NCBI RefSeq assembly: GCF_019308285.1
Contig: NZ_WWEM01000033.1
Location: 248,001-312,000 of the forward strand
Reading direction: 5' to 3'
Length of the DNA: 64,000 bases
Source: Flavobacterium quisquiliarum
Lineage (GTDB): Bacteria > Bacteroidota > Bacteroidia > Flavobacteriales > Flavobacteriaceae
Made by a program: the position numbers and the translations under genes. Positions 1-8,259 of the stretch are shown here, in pieces. The notes below the pieces were generated by a model. That model saw nothing but the letters and a program-made list of their open reading frames with translations. It was not told the DNA's origin and did no database searches. Within the stretch, counting starts at the first letter, position 1. The number at the start of each line of letters is the position of its first letter.

Positions 1-255
1 TTGTGTATCGAGGGTTTTCTCTATCTTATTCAAATCTAGTTCATCTTTTCTAATACTGGAAGCGTCTCTTTTATTTTCTATCAACAATTTATTAACCGTT
101 TCCGGCTTCACAAAAAGCGTATTTTCTCCTACAAAAACGACCATTGATTTTTTCAATTTTCGATCGCCATTTCGATGCTGTGCGAAGGAATATAGAAACA
201 AAACCAATCCGAAAATTAGTACTAATCGAATATTTGTCCAATTAAATATTTTCAT
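1..255 (-). CDS. ftsQ: Cell division protein FtsQ, N-terminal part (cut by window edge)
   Basis: I translated this frame by hand. It starts MKIFNWTNIRLVLIFGLVLF, giving a short cytoplasmic tail and one membrane segment at about residues 9-25, then a periplasmic part with a POTRA-like stretch (VVFVGENTLFVKPETVNKLL). The first 85 codons are present and the rest lies beyond base 1. FtsQ links early and late divisome proteins. Its ATG at 255 lies inside the 3' end of murC (14-base overlap), so the two are probably translationally coupled. Position after murC in a dcw cluster supports the identity more than the weakly conserved sequence does. Confidence 0.85.
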   Translation of the reverse strand, partial: MKIFNWTNIRLVLIFGLVLFLYSFAQHRNGDRKLKKSMVVFVGENTLFVKPETVNKLLIENKRDASSIRKDELDLNKIEKTLDTQ

Positions 256-1591
256 TTAAAACCCTTTTAATTGACGGAACCATTTCTCCCAGATCACCAG
301 CTCCAATTGTTACAATAATAGGTGCATCGCTGGCTTTGATTTCACCCAATAAATCTTCTTTTGCAACAATTTTTTTGTTCGAATTTGTCATTTTACCCAA
401 AAGCCACTCAGAAGTTACTCCTTCCATCGGAAGCTCTCTTGCAGGGTAAATATCCATCAAAAACACTTCATCAAACTTTGACAAACTTTCTGCGAATCCA
501 TCCACAAAATCTCTTGTTCTGCTGAATAAATGCGGCTGGAAAATCGCTAAAACTTTCTTACCTGGATAAAGCTCCCTAACTGCTTGATGAACAGCATTTA
601 TTTCTGTTGGATGATGCGCATAATCATCAATATATACTAAATTTTCGCTCTTAATCTGATACGAAAAACGTCTTCTAATTCCGTTGAATGAAGCAATGGC
701 TATTGCAATAGAATCGGTCGGGGTGCCGAAAGTTTTAGCCATTGCAATAGCCATCAATCCATTCATTAAATTGTGTTTACCAGGCAGTCCGAAACGTAAA
801 TCCTTCATGATTTCTGATGGCGTCTGCACATCAAAAACATAAGCCCCATCTTCAATACGAACGTTGAAAGCCTTATATACAGCATCTTCATTTATAGCAC
901 ATTGAACTCCGTCAAGCGGTAATTCTTTTGTTATGAAGAGATTATTTTTATCTTCTACTTTGGAAGCAAATTCTCTAAAAGAAGCCTGAATTGCCTCACT
1001 GGTTCCATAAATATCCAAATGATCAGCATCCATAGAAGTCACACAAGCGATATCTGGACGCAAATGCAGAAATGATCTGTCAAATTCATCTGCTTCTACC
1101 ACTGTTACCGTTTTACCGCTTCCAATTAAATTCGAATTATAATTTTCTACAATTCCACCAATAAAAGCAGTTACATCAGCACCACTTTGAAACAAAATAT
1201 GTCCCAAAATACTTGATGTTGTTGTTTTTCCGTGTGTTCCCGCAACGGCAAAACAGAAAGTATCTTTACTTATAATTCCAAGAACTTCAGCACGTTTTTT
1301 AACCTCGTAATGTCTTTCTATAAAATAATTCCATTCTGAATGTGTTTTTGGAACTGCTGGCGTATAAATCACCAACGTATTCTCCACATAATACTCTTTT
1401 GGAATTAAGTTTATATCGTCTTCAAAATGAATATCAATACCGCTTTCTATCAATTCATTAGTCAGCATAGAAGGTGTTTTATCGTAACCTGAAACTTGTT
1501 TTCCAATAAATTTGAAATAACGAGCCAAGGCACTCATTCCGATTCCTCCGATACCAATAAAATAAACGTTCTGTATTTGATTTAAATTCAT
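242..1591 (-). CDS. murC: UDP-N-acetylmuramate--L-alanine ligase MurC
   Basis: Cytoplasmic ATP-dependent ligase that adds L-alanine to UDP-MurNAc, the first step of the peptidoglycan stem peptide. The 449 residues match the usual MurC length. Seen: an N-terminal Rossmann-like loop GIGGIGMS (13-20), the Mur ligase P-loop GTHGKTT (118-124), and DDYAHHPTEI in the central/C-terminal part. It follows murG with a 26-base gap and overlaps ftsQ by 14 bases, so it is a late gene of the dcw operon transcribed from the mraZ side. Confidence 0.97.
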   Translation of the reverse strand: MNLNQIQNVYFIGIGGIGMSALARYFKFIGKQVSGYDKTPSMLTNELIESGIDIHFEDDINLIPKEYYVENTLVIYTPAVPKTHSEWNYFIERHYEVKKRAEVLGIISKDTFCFAVAGTHGKTTTSSILGHILFQSGADVTAFIGGIVENYNSNLIGSGKTVTVVEADEFDRSFLHLRPDIACVTSMDADHLDIYGTSEAIQASFREFASKVEDKNNLFITKELPLDGVQCAINEDAVYKAFNVRIEDGAYVFDVQTPSEIMKDLRFGLPGKHNLMNGLMAIAMAKTFGTPTDSIAIAIASFNGIRRRFSYQIKSENLVYIDDYAHHPTEINAVHQAVRELYPGKKVLAIFQPHLFSRTRDFVDGFAESLSKFDEVFLMDIYPARELPMEGVTSEWLLGKMTNSNKKIVAKEDLLGEIKASDAPIIVTIGAGDLGEMVPSIKRVLNENI

Positions 1592-1617
1592 TCTAATTTG
1601 CTTTAGCCTTACTTATT

Positions 1618-2709
1618 TTATTTTTTAATTAACTTAACAATTTCTGCCACAATATCCTGTGTAGCTTTTGGTCTTGCCAGTTTTTTAATATTATCACTTA
1701 GTTGTTTCTGTTTTCCAGAATCTTTCAGCAGCGCTTCAAAAACAATGCTAAACTCGCTCTCTAATTCAGATTCTTTCAACAAAATTGCGCCTTTAGCATC
1801 AACAATTGCCTGCGCATTTTTAGTTTGATGATCCTCAGCCACATTCGGAGATGGAATAAAAATCACCGGTTTTCCAACAATACATAATTCTGATACCGAA
1901 GAAGCTCCTGCACGTGAAATTATGATATCTGATGCCGCGTAAACAAAATCCATTCTTTCAATAAAATCAACCACTTTTACATTTGGCTGATTGTACTTTT
2001 TATATTCTTCAAAATATAATTTCCCGCATTGCCAGATTACCTGAACATTTTGCGAAAGGAAATTTTGCAATTCTTTTTCAATTAACTGATTGATTCTTCG
2101 TGCACCTAAACTTCCTCCTAAAACCAATAATGTTTTTTTGTTTGAATCTAATCCATAAAAAGTAATTGCTTCATCACGTTTGCTTTCGATATCAATTAAA
2201 TCCTGACGGACTGGATTTCCAGTTAAAACAATTTTCTCTTTTGGAAAAAAACGTTCCAAATTTTGGTATGCTACGCAAATTGCATTGGCTTTTTTACTTA
2301 GCAATTTATTGGTTATTCCAGGAAATGAGTTTTGCTCTTGAACTACTGTCGGAATTCCTGCCGAACCTGCCGCTTGTAATAATGGCCCACTAGCAAAACC
2401 ACCCGTACCAATTACTACATTTGGCTTGAACTTTTTAATTATTCTTTTTGATTCCAATAAACTGCTTGCCAATTTAAGTGGAAACATTAAGTTTTGTAAA
2501 GTCAGTTTTCGCTGTAAACCCGCAATCCAAAGACCTTTTATTTCATAACCTGCCTGAGGCACTTTCTGCATTTCCATTTTATCTCTAGCACCTACAAAAA
2601 GAAATTCAGCATCAGGGAATTGTAATTTTAATTCGTTTGCAATCGCAATCGCAGGATAAATATGTCCTCCTGTTCCTCCTCCGCTAAGTATGAATTTATA
2701 CTTTGTCAT
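1618..2709 (-). CDS. murG: UDP-GlcNAc:undecaprenyl-PP-MurNAc-pentapeptide GlcNAc transferase MurG
   Basis: Peripheral inner-membrane GT28 glycosyltransferase that converts lipid I to lipid II. The N-terminal glycine-rich motif GGGTGGH is at residues 10-16, and a second acceptor-domain motif GTGGFASGP follows. The C-terminal donor domain holds GGSLGARRIN and the sugar-nucleotide part SRAGASSVSEL. The 363 residues are typical of the family. It lies between ftsW and murC in the dcw run, with 45 bases to ftsW. No unusual feature was seen. Confidence 0.97.
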   Translation of the reverse strand: MTKYKFILSGGGTGGHIYPAIAIANELKLQFPDAEFLFVGARDKMEMQKVPQAGYEIKGLWIAGLQRKLTLQNLMFPLKLASSLLESKRIIKKFKPNVVIGTGGFASGPLLQAAGSAGIPTVVQEQNSFPGITNKLLSKKANAICVAYQNLERFFPKEKIVLTGNPVRQDLIDIESKRDEAITFYGLDSNKKTLLVLGGSLGARRINQLIEKELQNFLSQNVQVIWQCGKLYFEEYKKYNQPNVKVVDFIERMDFVYAASDIIISRAGASSVSELCIVGKPVIFIPSPNVAEDHQTKNAQAIVDAKGAILLKESELESEFSIVFEALLKDSGKQKQLSDNIKKLARPKATQDIVAEIVKLIKK

Positions 2710-2754
2710 CTTTCTAAAAATTACAACTTTTTAAAAAACTTTTATATTTTAACT

Positions 2755-4065
2755 TTATTTGTTTAAAACCGCATTCATTGGATTTCTTGAATTGTCTTCT
2801 ATCGAATACACTGGTTCATCTTCATATATTTCTTCAGAAACCAAATCTTCTTCTGCCAATTCCTTATCAATCAATCGCTGCAATGCTTCTTTTCGTTTTG
2901 CTTTTTCCTGTTTCTCCTCGGCAATTTCTTCTTCTTTCTTCGTTACGCTAATGATAATTCCTAAAGAAAAACAAGTCATCCAAATCGAACTACCTCCAGA
3001 ACTTATTAATGGCAATGTCTGTCCTGTTACTGGCAATAATTCTACTGCAACCGCCATATTAATCATCGCCTGAAATATCATCGGAAATCCGAGGCCAACT
3101 ACTACTAGTTTTCCAAATAATGTATTGGCTTTATGCGAAGCAACCACAAAACGGAATAACAACAACAGATACAAAACTAATATTGCAACTCCTCCAACTA
3201 AACCATATTCTTCAACTACAATTGCATAAATAAAATCGGAAGAAGATTGTGGTAAAAAGTTTTTTTGCACACTTTTACCTGGACCCAATCCTCCTAATTT
3301 CCCTGAAGCAATAGCAATTTTTGCTTTTTCAATTTGATAATCATCTTCATCTGGTTTATCCGTGGTAAAGTTCATAATACGACTTTCCCAAGTGGATACC
3401 CTGCTGAAAAACCTTGACTCTGGAAATGCTTTTGCCACCAAAAGGAAAAACGCCAGCATGGCAATTCCTGACCCGATAATAAAAGCAATATATTTTAATG
3501 GATATTTACCAATAAACGTTAACATCATTACCATCGAAAAAATCAACGCTGTGGTTGAAAAGTTCGCTGGTAAAATCAACGCCAAAGTGATAAACACCGG
3601 AATCCAAAGCTGAATAAACGAAGTCTGAAACGGCTCATTTTCTTCTTTGGTTTTCGACAAATAACGAGCTACGTAAATAAATAATACGCTTGCCGCTAAA
3701 GTCGAAGTCTGAAACGTAATTCCAATGAATGGCACCTGAATCCAACGACTTGCATTGGCTCCTGCGATTACAGTTCCTTTTAATAAAGTGTAAAGCAACA
3801 ACAGCCAAACTACCGGAAGCGCAATTTTAGAAATCGCTCTAAAATAATGATACGGCACTTGGTGAACCCAATAAATAATCAAAAAACCGATACAAACGTG
3901 AGCTAAATGTTTAACCAAATAACCCAATGTATTTCCAGTTCCATGCCCTATATAAGCCAAATTACTACTCGCACTAAAAACAGGCATAAACGAAAACAAA
4001 GCCAATAAAGCCACGAATGACCATATTACCCTATCTCCTTTTAGTTTGTTTACCAGCTCTTTCAT
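2755..4065 (-). CDS. ftsW: SEDS-family lipid II polymerase FtsW
   Basis: Polytopic inner-membrane glycosyltransferase of the SEDS family that polymerises lipid II at the septum together with FtsI. The protein has many hydrophobic segments, starts VIWSFVALLALFSFMPVFS, and ends its core with LPLISSGGSSIWMTCFSLGI, the typical SEDS signature. The C-terminal cytoplasmic tail of about 60 residues is unusually charged (KKEEEIAEEKQEKAKRKEAL and acidic repeats) and probably contacts other divisome proteins (inference). It is placed between murD and murG. FtsW is preferred over RodA because of the dcw context. Confidence 0.94.
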   Translation of the reverse strand: MKELVNKLKGDRVIWSFVALLALFSFMPVFSASSNLAYIGHGTGNTLGYLVKHLAHVCIGFLIIYWVHQVPYHYFRAISKIALPVVWLLLLYTLLKGTVIAGANASRWIQVPFIGITFQTSTLAASVLFIYVARYLSKTKEENEPFQTSFIQLWIPVFITLALILPANFSTTALIFSMVMMLTFIGKYPLKYIAFIIGSGIAMLAFFLLVAKAFPESRFFSRVSTWESRIMNFTTDKPDEDDYQIEKAKIAIASGKLGGLGPGKSVQKNFLPQSSSDFIYAIVVEEYGLVGGVAILVLYLLLLFRFVVASHKANTLFGKLVVVGLGFPMIFQAMINMAVAVELLPVTGQTLPLISSGGSSIWMTCFSLGIIISVTKKEEEIAEEKQEKAKRKEALQRLIDKELAEEDLVSEEIYEDEPVYSIEDNSRNPMNAVLNK

Positions 4066-4090
4066 AATCGTTTTGTTTCAGGTTTCTTTT

Positions 4091-4137
4091 GTTTCAAGTT
4101 TCAGGTTCGGCTTAACGTGAAACCTGAAACTTGAAAC
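4091..4137. repeat. Perfect 17-bp inverted repeat between murD and ftsW
   Basis: GTTTCAAGTTTCAGGTT (4091-4107) and its exact reverse complement (4121-4137) are separated by 13 bases. The transcript could form a strong hairpin inside the dcw operon. No T-run follows on the minus strand, so it does not look like a terminator; an mRNA processing or stability element or a dispersed palindromic repeat is more likely. Confidence 0.85.
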
Positions 4138-4150
4138 TTTAAACTATCAT

Positions 4151-5482
4151 CTATAAATTGTGCACCGCTTGCTTAAACTGTCTTCCACGATCTTCGTAGT
4201 TTTCGAATAAATCGAAACTTGCGCAGGCTGGAGATAATAAAACGGCATCTCCTTTTTCTGTTAATCTTTGAGCCGTTTTTACAGCATCATTCATATTGTT
4301 CACTTCAACCATAATATCCACTACATTTCCAAATGCATCAATAATTTTACGGTTGTCAACACCTAAACAAATAATTGCTTTTACTTTTTCACGAACCAAT
4401 GACATTAATTCGTTGTAATCATTTCCTTTATCAACACCACCCACAATCCAAACTGTCGGTACATTCATACTGTCTAAAGCGAAGAACGTTGCATTTACAT
4501 TTGTCGCTTTTGAATCATTGATATATTGGACGTTTTGTATTTTTAATACTTTTTCTAAACGGTGTTCAACACCTTGGAAATTAGATAAACTTTCACGAAT
4601 CGTTGCATTTCTAATTTGCATCAACTTTGCTACAGAGCTTGCTGCCATGGCGTTTTTCATATTATGTTTTCCTTCTAACGCAATGTGTTCTGTATCCATT
4701 GTAAACTCTTCTTGGTTGATCTTTATTTCCATTTTGTTGTTATTTATAGAAGCTCCTTCATCAAATGTTTTTGTCAATGAAAAAGGAATTAATTTTGCTT
4801 TTGTTTTGTTGTTTTTTAACCATTCTACACTTGCCACATCATCTGCATCGTAAATGAGATAATCGCTTTCCGTCTGGTTCATCGTTATTCGGAACTTTGA
4901 ATTGATATAATTTTCATATTTATAATCATATCGATCCAAATGATCCGGACTTATATTCGTTATTATCGCAATATCTGGCCGGTAATTTATTATTCCATCT
5001 AACTGAAAACTGCTTAATTCAAGAACGTAGGCATCAAATTTATTTTCAGCTACCTGCCAGGCAAAGCTTTTTCCTATATTTCCTCCCAATCCGACGTTTA
5101 ATCCTGCATATTTCAGCAAATGATGTGTCAGCATCGTTGTGGTGGTTTTACCATTACTTCCGGTAATTCCGATTGTCATTGCTTCTGTATAAGGAATTGC
5201 AAATTCAATTTCCGAAATCACTTTAATTCCAGCTGCAATTAGTTTTTTTACTATCGGAGATTTATCTGGAATTCCGGGGCTTTTCATTACCACGTCTGCA
5301 TTCAGGATTAAATCTTCTGTATGCTGTTCCTCTTCCCAGGCAATTTTATTAATGATAAGAACTTCTTTATAACTCTCTTTTATCTTTCCGAAATCGGATA
5401 CAAAAACCTCATATCCTTGTTTCTTTCCGAGGATTGCAGTTCCAACACCGCTTTCTCCTCCACCCAATACAACTAATCTCAT
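4151..5482 (-). CDS. murD: UDP-N-acetylmuramoyl-L-alanine--D-glutamate ligase MurD
   Basis: Cytoplasmic Mur ligase that adds D-glutamate to UDP-MurNAc-L-Ala. The P-loop GSNGKTT lies at residues 108-114, followed by the central-domain stretch NISPDHLDRYDY, and the C-terminal domain has NDSKATNVNATFFAL, characteristic of MurD. The 443 residues are normal. Its ATG abuts the stop codon of mraY directly (5482/5483), which suggests coupled translation. Downstream, 85 bases containing a perfect inverted repeat separate it from ftsW. Confidence 0.97.
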   Translation of the reverse strand: MRLVVLGGGESGVGTAILGKKQGYEVFVSDFGKIKESYKEVLIINKIAWEEEQHTEDLILNADVVMKSPGIPDKSPIVKKLIAAGIKVISEIEFAIPYTEAMTIGITGSNGKTTTTMLTHHLLKYAGLNVGLGGNIGKSFAWQVAENKFDAYVLELSSFQLDGIINYRPDIAIITNISPDHLDRYDYKYENYINSKFRITMNQTESDYLIYDADDVASVEWLKNNKTKAKLIPFSLTKTFDEGASINNNKMEIKINQEEFTMDTEHIALEGKHNMKNAMAASSVAKLMQIRNATIRESLSNFQGVEHRLEKVLKIQNVQYINDSKATNVNATFFALDSMNVPTVWIVGGVDKGNDYNELMSLVREKVKAIICLGVDNRKIIDAFGNVVDIMVEVNNMNDAVKTAQRLTEKGDAVLLSPACASFDLFENYEDRGRQFKQAVHNL

Positions 5483-6715
5483 CTATCTTAGCTTTAAGGT
5501 AATGATTGACAATATGGCTAACATTACGGCTACAATCCAGAAACGGGTTACGATTTTACTTTCGTGATATCCTTTCTTTTGGTAATGATGATGCAAAGGC
5601 GCCATCAGGAAAATTCTTCTTCCTTCACCAAAACGTTTCTTCGTATATTTAAAATAAAATACCTGGATTACAACTGACGCACTTTCTGCTAAGAAAATTC
5701 CACAGAATAAAACAATCAGTATTTCTTTTCGAACTGCAATAGCCAAAACTGCAATGATCCCACCAATTGTTAAACTTCCAGTATCTCCCATAAAAACCGA
5801 TGCCGGATAAGAGTTGTACCAAAGAAAACCAATCAATGCTCCCACAAAGGCCGATATAAAGACCGTCATTTCTCCTGAATTGGGGATATACATAATATTC
5901 AGATAATTCGAAAAAATGATATTTCCCGAAACGAACGTGAAAATCCCTAGCGCGAGGACAGAAATTGCGGAGGTTCCCGCCGCGAGTCCGTCAATTCCAT
6001 CTGTTAGATTGGCTCCGTTTGAAACTGCTGTAATAATAAAAATTACTACAGGAATAAAAATTAACCAAGCCCATTTTTCGTATCCATTCCCCATAAAAGA
6101 TAATACTTCAGCATAATCAAATTCGTTGTTTTTTACAAACGGAATTGTTGTTGCTGTAGATTTCTCTTCAATTGGCGCAGGAAGTACAACCGTTGTATTA
6201 GCAGCTGTTCTAAAAACATCCGTACGTCCCGTATCGGTTCTTACTGTAACTGCAGGATTAAAATAAAGAACTGTTCCTACAATGATTCCTAAACCAACCT
6301 GACCAATTACTTTGAAAATCCCTTTTAATCCTTGTTTATCTTTTTTGAATATTTTGATATAATCATCTACAAATCCAATCGTTCCCATCCATAACGTAGT
6401 TACAATCAGCAATACGATATAAATGTTATGCAGTCTTGCGAATAACAAAACCGGAATCAATGTGGCAAAAATGATAATTAGTCCCCCCATTGTTGGCGTA
6501 CCTGCTTTTTCATTTTGACCTGCAAGACCAAGCTCACGAACCGTTTCTCCAACTTGCTGACGGCGCAAAAAGTTAATTACCCTTTTACCATAAATAGTTG
6601 ACAAAAGCAATGAAAGCATAAATGCTAAAGCCGATCTAAATGTGATGTACTGGAAAACTCCTGTTCCAGGAACGTCCAATGTTTTGTCAAAATATTCAAA
6701 TAAATAGTACAGCAT
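5483..6715 (-). CDS. mraY: Phospho-N-acetylmuramoyl-pentapeptide transferase MraY
   Basis: Polytopic inner-membrane enzyme that moves phospho-MurNAc-pentapeptide onto undecaprenyl phosphate to make lipid I. Family motifs seen: GTPTMGG near the N-terminus, the aspartate pair in GFVDDYIKIFKKDKQGL, NLTDGIDGLA, and the late loop MAPLHHHYQKKGYHE. At 410 residues it is about 50 longer than the E. coli enzyme. The extra residues sit in a Thr/Val-rich non-membrane insertion between about 150 and 205, predicted periplasmic. It lies between murE and murD. Confidence 0.97.
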   Translation of the reverse strand: MLYYLFEYFDKTLDVPGTGVFQYITFRSALAFMLSLLLSTIYGKRVINFLRRQQVGETVRELGLAGQNEKAGTPTMGGLIIIFATLIPVLLFARLHNIYIVLLIVTTLWMGTIGFVDDYIKIFKKDKQGLKGIFKVIGQVGLGIIVGTVLYFNPAVTVRTDTGRTDVFRTAANTTVVLPAPIEEKSTATTIPFVKNNEFDYAEVLSFMGNGYEKWAWLIFIPVVIFIITAVSNGANLTDGIDGLAAGTSAISVLALGIFTFVSGNIIFSNYLNIMYIPNSGEMTVFISAFVGALIGFLWYNSYPASVFMGDTGSLTIGGIIAVLAIAVRKEILIVLFCGIFLAESASVVIQVFYFKYTKKRFGEGRRIFLMAPLHHHYQKKGYHESKIVTRFWIVAVMLAILSIITLKLR

Positions 6716-6730
6716 AGTTTTCTATTTTTT

Positions 6731-6765
6731 AAATTCCAATTTTGAAATTCCAAATTCCAATCATT
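6731..6765. repeat. Intergenic AAATTCCAA direct repeats between murE and mraY
   Basis: The 80-base gap between murE and mraY holds three copies of AAATTCC(A) in close succession. The same word, as TTGGAATTT, recurs near 15484-15500 and as AATTCCAATC/GATTGGAATT in the hairpin at 13840-13864. It is a low-complexity intergenic word recurring in this genome segment; its function is unknown. Confidence 0.55.
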
Positions 6766-6795
6766 TTGGTGGTATTTGAACTTAATAATTGATTG

Positions 6796-8259
6796 TTATT
6801 TGTTTAATTGTTCTAAAATTTCTTTAATTGTTTCCATATCGTCAAAATGATGGCGAACCCCATTTATTTCCTGATAAGTCTCGTGTCCTTTTCCTGCAAT
6901 TAGAATAATATCTTTTACTTCTGCTAATTGACAAGCGGTTTTAATTGCCTGTTTTCTATCTGTAATTCGAAGCATTTTTTTATAATTCTGAGGTTCCACT
7001 CCCTGCTCCATTTCATCCAAAATAACCTCTGGATCTTCATTTCTCGGATTATCTGATGTCAAAACTGCTTTATCACTTAAATCTGAAGCAATCTTAGCCA
7101 TAATTGGACGTTTCGTTTTATCTCGGTTTCCGCCACAACCCACAACCGTAATTAATTGTTCGTTTTTAGTACGGATATCATTTATTGTTTTTAGAACATT
7201 TTCTAAAGCATCTGGCGTGTGCGCATAATCTACAACCGCTGTAATGCCACCATCGGAAACGATGTACTGAAAACGACCTGAAACACTTTCTAAATCAGAC
7301 AATAATCGCAATGCTTCAAGACTGTCAATTCCAAGCTCTACAGCCGTTCCGTAAATGGCTAAAACATTGTACGCGTTGAAAGTACCGATTAGTTTTACCC
7401 AAACTTCATTATCATTAATTTTCAACAACAATCCAGATAATTGGCTTTCTAAAATCTGAGCTCTATAATCTGCATACGATTTTAAAGCATAAGTCAGTTT
7501 TTTTGCCACTGTGTTCTGAAGCATTACAGAACCATTTTTATCATCAATATTTGACAATACAAATGCTGATTTTGGAAGCGAGTCAAAAAATGATTTCTTA
7601 ACATCTCTATATTCTGCAAACGTTGGATGGTAATCCAAGTGATCGTGAGAAAGATTCGTGAAAATGCCGCCCACAAAATGCAAAGCTTCTGTACGTTTTT
7701 GGTGGATTCCATGCGAACTTACTTCCATAAAACAATGTGTCACTCCAGCTTCAATCATTTCATTTAAATAATGATTGATGGTCAAAGAATCTGGCGTTGT
7801 ATGTGTTGCAGGAAATTCCGTTTGATCTACTACGATTTTTACAGTTGATAATAACCCTACTTTAAAACCTGCTTTTTGAAACAATTGAAACAATAATGAA
7901 GCAATTGTTGTTTTTCCGTTCGTACCCGTTACACCGACTAATTTTAATTTTGCAGAAGGATCTTCAAAATAATTAGCGGCTATAAAAGCCAAAGCTGTGT
8001 TTGTATCTTTTACCTGAATATACGTTACTTCACTTGCTATATCCTCTGGAAGTGTATCGCAGATAATTGCTTTTGCTCCAAGCTGAATTGCTTTTTCAAT
8101 ATAATCATGTCCATCAGAAAGCGAACCTCTGATTGCCACAAAAACATCATTTGCTTCCACTTTACGAGAATCAAATTCAATTTTAGAAATAGCAATATCT
8201 GTTGAACCTTTAACAGATTCAATAGCTACTTTGTATAATATGTCTTTTAGTATTTTCAC
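6796..8259 (-). CDS. murE: UDP-MurNAc-L-Ala-D-Glu--2,6-diaminopimelate ligase MurE
   Basis: Cytoplasmic Mur ligase that adds the third stem residue. The P-loop GTNGKTT lies at 112-118, and the C-terminal domain carries DNPR (SDNPRNEDPE, around residue 405). DNPR marks meso-diaminopimelate rather than lysine specificity, so the wall should be DAP-type, as known for Bacteroidota. The 487 residues are typical. Its start overlaps the ftsI stop by 4 bases (ATGA-type). No murF is present in this cluster. Confidence 0.97.
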   Translation of the reverse strand: MKILKDILYKVAIESVKGSTDIAISKIEFDSRKVEANDVFVAIRGSLSDGHDYIEKAIQLGAKAIICDTLPEDIASEVTYIQVKDTNTALAFIAANYFEDPSAKLKLVGVTGTNGKTTIASLLFQLFQKAGFKVGLLSTVKIVVDQTEFPATHTTPDSLTINHYLNEMIEAGVTHCFMEVSSHGIHQKRTEALHFVGGIFTNLSHDHLDYHPTFAEYRDVKKSFFDSLPKSAFVLSNIDDKNGSVMLQNTVAKKLTYALKSYADYRAQILESQLSGLLLKINDNEVWVKLIGTFNAYNVLAIYGTAVELGIDSLEALRLLSDLESVSGRFQYIVSDGGITAVVDYAHTPDALENVLKTINDIRTKNEQLITVVGCGGNRDKTKRPIMAKIASDLSDKAVLTSDNPRNEDPEVILDEMEQGVEPQNYKKMLRITDRKQAIKTACQLAEVKDIILIAGKGHETYQEINGVRHHFDDMETIKEILEQLNK

